Positions 1 to 6,394 of a DNA stretch of 7,587 nucleotides are shown one piece after another. The DNA is taken from contig JAGHDE010000003.1 in NCBI GenBank assembly GCA_021160085.1, forward strand, positions 1 to 7,587. The letters run 5' to 3'. The DNA is from Pseudomonadota bacterium. Lineage in GTDB: Bacteria > Desulfobacterota > WTBG01 > JAGOGO01. A program made the position numbers and the translations under genes. The notes below the pieces were generated by a model. The model had not been told where the DNA came from. It ran no database searches and was given only the letters and a program-made list of their open reading frames with translations. The stretch's first letter is position 1, and the number at the start of each line of letters is the position of its first letter.

Positions 1-1320
1 GACTACACCAATGGCCAGGGCAAAGGTTTTGACATGGTCCTACATGAATCAAGGAAATACGGGTATTCCAAGGTCCTGAGGTTGAAAGTAGCTGAGGTTC
101 AGGGAAAAAAAGATATCTGGGGAGCCTGGTGCCATACCAATGATGTGGCCGGATTCATCGGGCCGGAAATATTCAAAACCCGGGAGCAGTTAGTAAGATG
201 TTGCTTAGAAGATATCGTCATGGGAAAACTCCAAGGAGTCTGCCTCGGCCTTGATATCTGCTCGACCCTCCATATGCCGGTCAGTCTGGATGATCTGGAC
301 TGGTGCTTAGATAATATTATGCCGGGGAACCCCGCCTACCTGATGTCTCTTCCTACCAAAAGTGATCCGATGCTGAGTTATTTGACCACTGGTTATCAGG
401 ATCATGTCCGCTGCCGGGCTAAATTTAACTATAAAGTTAATGATGCCATGTGGGACTTCTTCAAAAGAATCAAGATCGTGGATGCAAATGATAAGTATAC
501 CAAGCATTTTGGCGATCCCATCTGGGTATATTACCAGTACTGCCTGGCAAAAGGCGACAAACGCTCCAAAAAGGAGATCTATGCGGCTGGTGAAGCAGCG
601 CTTAAGAGGATTGACGGCCGGGGCGTTCCTATTGCCAGAGGCCACGGGGAAAACCCCTGGGATATGGACCCGGAACTTGATAAGAAAATTCATGCCCTTT
701 ACGATGATGCCAAGATTTCTCTCTGGGCTGAGTGGACACCGGAAGCAATAAAAGCTATTCCCAATGCCATGGTCATTGCCACCACTTCCCACGACCGCGA
801 GGAATTTATTGACAACCCCTCCACCGGAGAATCACTGAGCAAATCGGCAGTTGCCTCTTTAGAGAAGCTGAGAGCTTCCTGGGGAACGAAGGTGCCGGAT
901 GTCCAGATTGCGATATCCGATGGTCTGAACACCAAAGCGCTTATGGATGAAGGGCATCTTGCCCCCTATTTGAAGACTGTGACAAAGGAATTAAAAGCAG
1001 CGGGCTTTACCGTAAGTAAAAAGAACCTGGTAGTTAAAAACGGGCGGGTCCGGGCCGGATATGCCATCGGCGATGTCTTGTTTGGAAAGGCTGATGCCAA
1101 GAAGCCAAAGGCTATCCTCCACATCATCGGGGAAAGACCGGGAAGCGGCCACCATATGTTCTCATGTTATATCTCCGCGCCTAAGGCAAAGGTCTGGGCC
1201 GAGAAAAAGGTGGATCACGACATTACCCGGGTAGTCTGCGGAATCGCGAATACCGCTTATGATCCTGCGGCAGCGGCTAAAGAGACAGTGAAGATTGTTA
1301 AGGACATGACCAAATTGTAA
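1..1320 (+). CDS. eutBC: Ethanolamine ammonia-lyase, fused EutB-EutC (5' end outside window)
   Basis: This enzyme is an adenosylcobalamin-dependent lyase that converts ethanolamine to acetaldehyde and ammonia. The frame is open from base 1, so the gene is 5'-partial: 439 residues are visible and the ATG at 34 is internal. Visible residues 1 to about 180 match the C-terminal half of the EutB barrel. Landmarks are GFIGPE, LEDIVMGKLQGV, LGLDIC (D85 probably corresponds to the substrate-binding Asp of EutB), DPMLSYLTTGYQDH and FGDPIWVY, near which ordinary EutB ends. After a linker of about 75 residues, residues 256-435 match the C-terminal, cobalamin-contacting domain of EutC (PDVQIAISDGLNT, NGRVRAGYAIGD, IGERPGSGHH). 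EutB and EutC are usually separate proteins of about 450 and 295 residues. The N-terminal EutC segment with the LRRxTxARI-type motif is not seen here. No other eut gene lies in the window. Family assignment is firm; the fusion is read directly from one uninterrupted frame. Confidence 0.93.
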   Translation, partial: DYTNGQGKGFDMVLHESRKYGYSKVLRLKVAEVQGKKDIWGAWCHTNDVAGFIGPEIFKTREQLVRCCLEDIVMGKLQGVCLGLDICSTLHMPVSLDDLDWCLDNIMPGNPAYLMSLPTKSDPMLSYLTTGYQDHVRCRAKFNYKVNDAMWDFFKRIKIVDANDKYTKHFGDPIWVYYQYCLAKGDKRSKKEIYAAGEAALKRIDGRGVPIARGHGENPWDMDPELDKKIHALYDDAKISLWAEWTPEAIKAIPNAMVIATTSHDREEFIDNPSTGESLSKSAVASLEKLRASWGTKVPDVQIAISDGLNTKALMDEGHLAPYLKTVTKELKAAGFTVSKKNLVVKNGRVRAGYAIGDVLFGKADAKKPKAILHIIGERPGSGHHMFSCYISAPKAKVWAEKKVDHDITRVVCGIANTAYDPAAAAKETVKIVKDMTKL

Positions 1321-1366
1321 TAGTTATGTTTACTCCTTATTTGGTCAAAAAAACCTAACTTTCCAC

Positions 1367-1407
1367 TAAAAGGACACGAATTTCTTCGTGTCCTTTTATT
1401 TTTTTTT
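1367..1407 (+). terminator. Intrinsic terminator after eutBC
   Basis: A perfect 14-bp inverted repeat (1367-1380 with 1385-1398) encloses the 4-base loop TTTC and is followed by nine T (1399-1407). It lies 46 bases after the eutBC stop. The strong stem and uninterrupted U-tract should end eutBC transcription and separate it from the downstream cluster. The stem is flanked by A and T runs, so it could also work on the opposite strand, but no gene converges on it. Confidence 0.95.
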
Positions 1408-1414
1408 GAGTGAG

Positions 1415-1426
1415 AGGATTAATCCT
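1415..1426. promoter_or_regulatory. 12-bp perfect palindrome, possible operator
   Basis: AGGATTAATCCT equals its own reverse complement. It sits directly after the terminator T-tract and about 165 bases before the first gene of the downstream cluster, where an upstream control site would be expected. A dimeric repressor or activator could bind it. It does not match the Fur consensus closely enough to name a regulator, and a chance palindrome in AT-rich DNA is possible. Confidence 0.3.
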
Positions 1427-1455
1427 TTGCAAGACTTTGGAACAGGGTTTTGAAA

Positions 1456-1483
1456 GCGTAAACTACTCAGGCATGAGTAGCGC
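1456..1483 (+). promoter_or_regulatory. Leader hairpin
   Basis: CTACTCA (1463-1469) pairs perfectly with TGAGTAG (1474-1480) around the loop GGCA. The stem can be extended by GCG (1456-1458) with CGC (1481-1483) if four bases (1459-1462) bulge out. No T-tract follows, so it is not a terminator. It may be an RNA leader structure or an inverted repeat bound by a protein; no function can be assigned. Confidence 0.3.
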
Positions 1484-1588
1484 AACATACCAGAGACATA
1501 GAGCTTTGGCAACTGAGAAGTTACAGTGAAACGAGATACAGAATTGTCAAAAAACTGTTCTGGGCATTGAAGAACCTTGGATTTAAAA

Positions 1589-2371
1589 ATGAAAAAAGAT
1601 CAAAACATAGAGGCGACTAAACATAAAACCCCGCCTTTACCCCAAAAGATAAAGCTATATCTATCAGCTTTGTTAAGTGTCCCCTTTTACCGCTACGGCG
1701 AAATTGGAAATATTATTTATAACATCGGCAAAAACATTCTGGATGGGGTTATCCTGTTTACCATGTTTTCGATGGCTGAAAAAGAGCTCAAGGTGGCAGC
1801 TTTTTTGGGGGTTATGGTAAAATATGCTTATCCGGGGATATCCTTGATCAGCAGCAATTTAATCTCCGGCTGGATCGATCGTCTGGAGTCTCTTGAGGAG
1901 ATAAAAAATCAGGTTTCAAAGTTGATCAAGGTCCAGGTAGGCATCGGGATCGGACAGTCTATGGGAGCTATTTTTCTGCTTTTATGCTTCCCACCGGTCT
2001 TTAAATACTTCTTTTATGAAATTGCATTTAAACCCCATATAATCGTTGCTCTCTATTTTTTACATCATGTGTTCGATGGCTCCGGCCAGATTGTAGAAGG
2101 ACGGACCTGGTTTAAAATCATAGAGATTAAGATCCGAAACTGTGACGATGTGGAGCTTTCCAAAAACTTCTGGGTAATATATATTCTTTCTACAAATTTT
2201 CAGCTGGTCCTGGGGCAGGTATTTTTATGGAGTGCATTAGGGCTCACCGCCGTTTACTCATCTGACCTTACCGCTCCGGTGATAAATATTATAGTCTGTT
2301 TCGGTCTGGTTAGTGTTGTGATTTCTAAATTTATTCTTCCGGTGTGTTATAAACTAAAATTATGTTCCTGA
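1589..2371 (+). CDS. Unrecognised polytopic membrane protein
   Basis: The product has 260 residues counted from the ATG at 1589; an in-frame TTG at 1577 would add four. Neither start has a clear Shine-Dalgarno sequence. I chose ATG because a Lys-rich start (MKKDQN) fits a membrane protein better and the TTG has no advantage. After a hydrophilic N-terminus of about 35 residues, roughly six hydrophobic segments are visible, at about 41-62, 68-92, 117-142, 150-165, 194-217 and 230-253. A charged loop (about 95-114, rich in Glu and Lys) and a second polar loop (about 167-192) separate them. I do not recognise a family; the pattern could be half of a larger transporter-like fold. Position as first gene before an ABC importer, on the same strand, suggests a role with that transporter, but the 96-base gap that follows means separate transcription is possible. 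Function unknown. Confidence 0.75.
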   Translation: MKKDQNIEATKHKTPPLPQKIKLYLSALLSVPFYRYGEIGNIIYNIGKNILDGVILFTMFSMAEKELKVAAFLGVMVKYAYPGISLISSNLISGWIDRLESLEEIKNQVSKLIKVQVGIGIGQSMGAIFLLLCFPPVFKYFFYEIAFKPHIIVALYFLHHVFDGSGQIVEGRTWFKIIEIKIRNCDDVELSKNFWVIYILSTNFQLVLGQVFLWSALGLTAVYSSDLTAPVINIIVCFGLVSVVISKFILPVCYKLKLCS

Positions 2372-2427
2372 GAAGATTTTTTTGTCGACTAAAATTCAAA
2401 ACAGAATAAGTACTACAGACTGGAGTT

Positions 2428-2433
2428 TATAAT
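2428..2433 (+). promoter_or_regulatory. Possible -10 box before the ABC ATPase gene
   Basis: A perfect TATAAT lies 34 bases before the ATG at 2468, in the 96-base gap after the membrane-protein gene. No good -35 hexamer is present 16-18 bases upstream and there is no TGn extension, so this is at best a weak or activator-dependent sigma-70-type promoter. In AT-rich DNA the match may be chance. Confidence 0.3.
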
Positions 2434-2467
2434 CCTTGTTTGGGACCCTTCATTTAATTCATTTGTT

Positions 2468-3229
2468 ATGCTAAAAATAGAACATCTTGATTGTTCAATT
2501 GATGAAAAAAAGATATTGCATGATATCTCAGTTCAATTCAAACCCTGTAATATTCACGGCATCATTGGCCCAAACGGTTCCGGCAAGTCCACCCTGCTCA
2601 AGAATATTTGCAGAATCTGGGAGCCCCAGTCGGGCACAGTGTTTGTTAACAATAAAGACTATAAGTCAATCTCCAGAAAAGACTTGAGCAGAGAGATAAC
2701 ATTGGTTCCCCAGAATACGAGTATCGGCTTCCCGGTGTCGGTGTATGACATAGTTGCTATGGGACGTCACCCCCATCTTGGGCGTTTTCAAGCGCTAACG
2801 AAAAAAGACAGGGAAATTATAGCAAACGCGTTAGACATAACCCAGACATATGAATTAAAAGACCGTAATATTAATGAGCTCTCCGGGGGGGAATGTCAGT
2901 TAGCGATCCTGGCCCGGGCTCTTGCTACTGAGGCCTCTTTACTGTTACTGGATGAGCCCACCTCTGACCTTGATATTAAACATGCCCTCACTATCATGGA
3001 GCTTCTGGGTGACTTAAAAGAAAAAGGTAAAACCATCCTGATAAGTATCCATGATTTAAATATTGCCAATCGATATTGTGATACCATATCGATTATTAAC
3101 CAGGGAGAGATATTTTTTACAGGTTCCCCCCCAGAGGCATTTTCGAAGGAAAATATCCAGGAAGTATTTGATGTCAACATGAGTGAGATAAGAAACGATT
3201 CCAGAAGTTTCCTTTATTTTTATGAATAA
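2468..3229 (+). CDS. ABC importer ATPase, Fec/Btu/Hmu (iron chelate or cobalamin) family
   Basis: This cytoplasmic nucleotide-binding subunit should power import of a metal chelate or corrinoid. Its length of 253 residues is typical of the family. All ABC motifs are present: Walker A GPNGSGKST (34-42), Q-loop Gln82, signature LSGGE (138-142), Walker B LLLLDEPT (158-165), D-loop SDLD and H-loop His195. AMGRHPHLGRF (97-107) is the hallmark of the FecE/BtuD/HmuV/FhuC branch. After the signature, the usual basic residue-Gln-Arg reads Cys-Gln-Leu, a small deviation. The start is set by the family N-terminus (MLKIEHLD); there is no visible ribosome-binding site in front of it. The binding protein and FecCD permease follow immediately. 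Siderophore, haem, B12 or other metal complexes are all possible substrates, and sequence alone does not choose among them. Confidence 0.93.
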   Translation: MLKIEHLDCSIDEKKILHDISVQFKPCNIHGIIGPNGSGKSTLLKNICRIWEPQSGTVFVNNKDYKSISRKDLSREITLVPQNTSIGFPVSVYDIVAMGRHPHLGRFQALTKKDREIIANALDITQTYELKDRNINELSGGECQLAILARALATEASLLLLDEPTSDLDIKHALTIMELLGDLKEKGKTILISIHDLNIANRYCDTISIINQGEIFFTGSPPEAFSKENIQEVFDVNMSEIRNDSRSFLYFYE

Positions 3230-3243
3230 ATACCACTTAGGGC

Positions 3244-3247
3244 GGGG
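3244..3247 (+). promoter_or_regulatory. Ribosome-binding site of the binding-protein gene
   Basis: GGGG (within GGGCGGGGAT) ends nine bases before the ATG at 3257. It supports that start and fits high expression of the binding protein compared with the poorly signalled genes on either side. Confidence 0.6.
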
Positions 3248-3256
3248 ATAAATACC

Positions 3257-4288
3257 ATGAAAAAATCAACCATTTTTTTGGGGATCATTTTAATTGGTTT
3301 GTTTATCACCCATCCGTTCCTCAGCCAGGGTAATGGAGATGAATGGCATAAGACACCCCTTGACATGGAAAACTTAAAAAAAAGCTTGAGTTATGTCCGG
3401 GGAGAAAGAAAATCAGATGAGAGTTGGCCCAGAATCATAAAGTACAGACAAGAAGTTTATGATTTCAAAAAAGATGCTTTCACTAAGGAAGAAAAAACAT
3501 TTGAAGTAAAAAACAGGCCATTACGCATAATCCCGCATGCGGTGGGAATAAATGAAATCTTATGGGCTATTTGTCCTCGAGAAAGGATTATAGCCTTCAA
3601 TGAATTTTCCGCGGATCCCGAATTCTGTTTTATCGCCGACCAGGTAAAAAAAAGGGGGCCGATCTTTAAATCAAGACAGACCGAACTGGTCATCGGCAAT
3701 CGGCCCGATCTGGTTTTCACTGTCTTTTATTCCGGGGCTGATTTTAAAGAGAAATTAAAACAGGCAAAGATACCTTTTTTTGATCTGGGTTATTTTGGTA
3801 CCATTGAGTCAATAAAAAAGCAGACCCTCCTCCTCGGTAAAATTATCGGGGAAGAAGGCAATGCGTCAGCCCTGGTAAGTGTTATAGATAAAAAGCTTCG
3901 GGAACTTAAAAAAAAGATACCAAAAACCGCTGAACCGATACGGGTCTTATATTATGATGAAGGTGGATATATTCCCGGAAAATCGTCAAATTTTACCTCG
4001 ATATGTGAAATGATAAATGTAGTTAATGTGGGGGCTGAGCAGGGGATCAAATCCTGGTCGCAAATTGATTACGAAACCTTATTGAAGTGGGACCCGGATA
4101 TTATTATTGTGCCCGAAGGAAGCAACCTTAAAGAACAATTGATGGCCAATGAAGTGCTTTCTCATGCGGATGCAATTAAAAATGATAGGGTCTATTATGT
4201 TCCCGGAGTCTATTTAAGGGTTGATTCCCAATTCATGCTTTTAAGCGCTAATCTGTTAGCTGGTATTGTATATGAAAACCCATTTTAA
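3257..4288 (+). CDS. ABC importer secreted substrate-binding protein (BtuF/FepB-like)
   Basis: This secreted receptor delivers substrate to the FecCD-type permease. The product has 343 residues. An N-terminal signal peptide is visible (Lys-Lys, then a hydrophobic core at about 5-22). There is no Cys lipobox, so the protein is probably a free periplasmic protein, which suggests a diderm host. From about residue 88 it has the two-lobed periplasmic-binding fold of the class III (Peripla_BP_2) type. Lobe 1 contains ELVIGNRPDLVFT (143-155) and lobe 2 contains ETLLKWDPDIIIVPEG (273-288), the paired 'PDL/PDI' signatures of BtuF-like proteins, joined by the expected long helix (about 185-220). Unusual is a hydrophilic stretch of about 60 residues (25-88) between signal peptide and the fold. 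The gene starts 27 bases after the ATPase gene, and its last 17 bases overlap the permease gene. The ligand cannot be read from the sequence. Confidence 0.88.
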   Translation: MKKSTIFLGIILIGLFITHPFLSQGNGDEWHKTPLDMENLKKSLSYVRGERKSDESWPRIIKYRQEVYDFKKDAFTKEEKTFEVKNRPLRIIPHAVGINEILWAICPRERIIAFNEFSADPEFCFIADQVKKRGPIFKSRQTELVIGNRPDLVFTVFYSGADFKEKLKQAKIPFFDLGYFGTIESIKKQTLLLGKIIGEEGNASALVSVIDKKLRELKKKIPKTAEPIRVLYYDEGGYIPGKSSNFTSICEMINVVNVGAEQGIKSWSQIDYETLLKWDPDIIIVPEGSNLKEQLMANEVLSHADAIKNDRVYYVPGVYLRVDSQFMLLSANLLAGIVYENPF

Positions 4289-5321
4289 TTTCCTTTTTAA
4301 TAAAGAATCCAGCTTATTTGTTGTTCTGGTTACGTTGCTTTTGCTGGGGGGTTTTTTTGCAATTTCCTACGGATCCTGGCAGATTGAAGTTAACCATGTA
4401 TTTCAGATTGTCCTCATGAAGTTGGGGTTATATTCCGGTGTCGTGGATAAAATTGAAACCACCATTGTCTGGGATGGAAGAATGCCCCGTTTTATTGTTG
4501 CTTTTTTGGTGGGTTCTTCTCTGGCGGCTGCCGGGTGTATTATGCAGGGGATATTTAAGAACCCCATGGCAAGCCCCGGTGTTATCGGTATCAGCTCAGG
4601 AGCGGCTCTGGGGGCGGTAATTGCTATTTATTTAGGCTTAGCTGCTAAATCTTTATTTGTCCTGCCCTTATTCGCCATAATATTTTCTTTGCTCACATTG
4701 ATTATGGTCTTTTCCATTGCCACTTCCCGGGGGCACACTTCCATTTCAACCCTTCTGCTGGCCGGAATTGCCCTCAATCTAATTTTTGGCGCTCTAACCT
4801 CTTTTGTTATTACGTTAAGCACCCGGGAATTCGACGTTGGACGGGTAATCGTAACCTGGCTTATGGGCGATCTGAACAACCGTTCCTGGGAGCATGTACA
4901 CATCGTTCTCCCAACTACTGCCATTGCTTTGATAGGAACGCTTTTTTTTATGAAGGATTTGAATATCCTGATGATTGATGACGAAACCGCCGCCAATTTG
5001 GGCGTCAACATCAAGCTGGCACGGAATTCACTCCTTTTTTTATCTTCCCTCATAACCGGAGGAGCCATTGCTGTATCCGGAGTAATAGGGTTCGTGGGGC
5101 TCATTGCTCCTCACATTATGAGAGGGCTTATTGGGCCGGACAACCGGAAGCTGATTCCTTTTGCGGGTCTCTTAGGCGCAGTTTTTGTAATTTATGCTGA
5201 TCTTTTCGTGCGCCTGATTTTTAAAGTTGATCTGAAAATCGGCATTTTAACCTCGTTAATGGGGGGGCCATTTTTTCTTTATCTGCTTGTAAAATACCGG
5301 AAGAGGTTCGAATATATGTAA
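4272..5321 (+). CDS. ABC importer permease, FecCD family
   Basis: This inner-membrane permease forms the translocation channel of a BtuC/FhuB/FepD-type importer. The 349 residues agree with the usual length for this family, and about nine or ten hydrophobic segments are visible. Family motifs are RMPRFIVAFLVGSSLAAAG (70-88), MQGIFKNPMASPGVIGISSG (91-110), the cytoplasmic coupling region GVIGFVGLIAPHIMR (270-284) and the C-terminal LTSLMGGPFFLYLL (326-339). The start at ATG 4272 overlaps the binding-protein gene by 17 bases. An in-frame TTG at 4266 would add two residues. No Shine-Dalgarno sequence is apparent, so translation is probably coupled to the upstream gene. Only one permease gene is present, implying a homodimer as in BtuC. 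Confidence 0.93.
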   Translation: MKTHFNFLFNKESSLFVVLVTLLLLGGFFAISYGSWQIEVNHVFQIVLMKLGLYSGVVDKIETTIVWDGRMPRFIVAFLVGSSLAAAGCIMQGIFKNPMASPGVIGISSGAALGAVIAIYLGLAAKSLFVLPLFAIIFSLLTLIMVFSIATSRGHTSISTLLLAGIALNLIFGALTSFVITLSTREFDVGRVIVTWLMGDLNNRSWEHVHIVLPTTAIALIGTLFFMKDLNILMIDDETAANLGVNIKLARNSLLFLSSLITGGAIAVSGVIGFVGLIAPHIMRGLIGPDNRKLIPFAGLLGAVFVIYADLFVRLIFKVDLKIGILTSLMGGPFFLYLLVKYRKRFEYM

Positions 5322-5331
5322 AAAGCTGGCA

Positions 5332-5337
5332 AGAGGA
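5332..5337 (+). promoter_or_regulatory. Ribosome-binding site of the MoxR gene
   Basis: AGAGGA ends nine bases before ATG 5347 and decides between that codon and the in-frame ATGs at 5356 and 5359. It is the clearest Shine-Dalgarno match in the cluster. Confidence 0.65.
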
Positions 5338-5346
5338 TGATATAAT

Positions 5347-6369
5347 ATGGAAACAATGATGGCAATTGAATCAAATCAGGAAAATAATTTTGAGGAGTAT
5401 TCGAAACTATTTCAGCTCGTTAAAGCTGAAATAGGCAAGGTTGTCGTCGGTCAGGAAGAGATGGTCGATTTAATAATTTATACACTTCTCTCAAAAGGGC
5501 ATATACTCCTTGAAGGTGTTCCCGGACTGGCAAAAAGCCTTGCAGTAGAAACCTTTGCAAAAGTTATCGGGGGAGATTTTAAAAGATTTCAGTTTACCCC
5601 TGACAAGATGCCCAGTGATATAACCGGCACCATGATCTACAATGAAAAGGAAAAAAAGTTTGATTATTATCGTGGTCCCATTTTTTGCAATGTTTTTCTT
5701 GCCGACGAGATAAACCGGGCCTCGCCGAAGGTTCAATCCGCCTTGTTACAGGCAATGCAGGAAAAAAAAGTGGACATCGAACGGCTGAGATATGATATAC
5801 CCAATCCTTTTATGGTGCTGGCGACCCAGAATCCCATCGAACAGATCGGCACCTATCCTTTAGCGGAAGCCCAGGTCGACCGTTTCATGGTAAAATATAG
5901 CGTGGGGTATCCGGATAAAGATGAAGAAAAAGAACTAATCGTAAGAAAAAATTTTAATTTTGAGGAATTACAGGCTGATCTCAAGACAGTTGCAACAATG
6001 GAAGACATCCTCGCCATGCAAAAGCTTATTCATGAAAAGGTCAATGTCACCCGGAAAATTATGGATTATATCCTCAATATCTGTATTGCTACCCGACCGC
6101 CAGAAACCTATAAGGGCGACCATCTTGATACCGAAATCTATAAATATATCAGGTTGGGAGCTTCGCCCCGGGCCACTGAATTCCTTTTGGCCCTTTCCAA
6201 GTCCAATGCTTTTTTTCAGGGTCGGAATTTTGTTAATTTTGATGATGTTAATAAATGTGCCGTTCATGTGCTGAGACACCGTATCCTCCTGAACAGCAAT
6301 GCAATTGCAAAGCAGATCACCACTGATATGATAGTTGATGAAATTATCAGTATGGTTAATCCTTATTAG
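5347..6369 (+). CDS. MoxR-family AAA+ ATPase
   Basis: This is a cytoplasmic hexameric AAA+ ATPase of the MoxR family, proposed to act as a chaperone with VWA-type partner proteins. At 340 residues it is a normal length. Motifs in order are VVVGQEEMVD (32-41), Walker A GVPGLAKS (57-64), the family-specific TPDKMPSDITG (84-94), Walker B VFLADE with INRASPKVQSALLQAM (116-137), sensor 1 in LATQNP (158-163), TYPLAEAQVDRF (169-180) with the probable arginine finger Arg179, and sensor 2 GASPRA (271-276). No key residue is missing, so ATPase activity is expected. The gene starts 25 bases after the permease gene, and the next gene encodes DUF58, the classic MoxR partner. Its coupling to an Fec/Btu-type importer is less usual and suggests that its client uses the imported cofactor or metal; this is inference. 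Confidence 0.95.
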   Translation: METMMAIESNQENNFEEYSKLFQLVKAEIGKVVVGQEEMVDLIIYTLLSKGHILLEGVPGLAKSLAVETFAKVIGGDFKRFQFTPDKMPSDITGTMIYNEKEKKFDYYRGPIFCNVFLADEINRASPKVQSALLQAMQEKKVDIERLRYDIPNPFMVLATQNPIEQIGTYPLAEAQVDRFMVKYSVGYPDKDEEKELIVRKNFNFEELQADLKTVATMEDILAMQKLIHEKVNVTRKIMDYILNICIATRPPETYKGDHLDTEIYKYIRLGASPRATEFLLALSKSNAFFQGRNFVNFDDVNKCAVHVLRHRILLNSNAIAKQITTDMIVDEIISMVNPY

Positions 6370-6394
6370 GGTTTGCGATGTGGGATGTGATTTT

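Larger units (their letters stand above)
1408..1588. other. Non-coding leader between terminator and membrane-protein gene
   Basis: This 181-base interval has no recognised gene. It contains a 12-bp perfect palindrome (1415-1426), a 7-bp hairpin (1463-1480) and two short open frames lacking convincing start signals. I looked for the B12-box and the conserved core of the cobalamin riboswitch, and for other common riboswitch cores, and did not find them by eye. No pair of good -35 and -10 boxes stands out, although a promoter is expected here because a strong terminator lies just upstream. Confidence 0.5.

Noticed and set aside
307..792. 161-codon minus-strand open frame inside eutBC, plus others (699-935, 404-751)
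   Set aside because: They lie wholly inside a gene with strong EutB/EutC similarity and show no recognisable protein features.
1320..1588. Cobalamin riboswitch controlling the downstream importer
   Set aside because: No B12-box or conserved riboswitch core could be found by eye; a covariance scan would settle it.
2347..2432. 9-bp inverted repeat TTATAAACT (2347-2355) and AGTTTATAA (2424-2432)
   Set aside because: The arms are very AT-rich and 68 bases apart, so chance is likely, and no function fits.
4628..5104. 158-codon minus-strand open frame inside the FecCD permease gene
   Set aside because: It is antisense to a conserved permease; composition reflects the complement of hydrophobic codons, with no recognisable motif.
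6335..6394. Upstream ATG start for the DUF58 gene
   Set aside because: It would lie inside the end of the MoxR gene and add 20 residues unlike a DUF58 N-terminus; ATG 6395 fits better.
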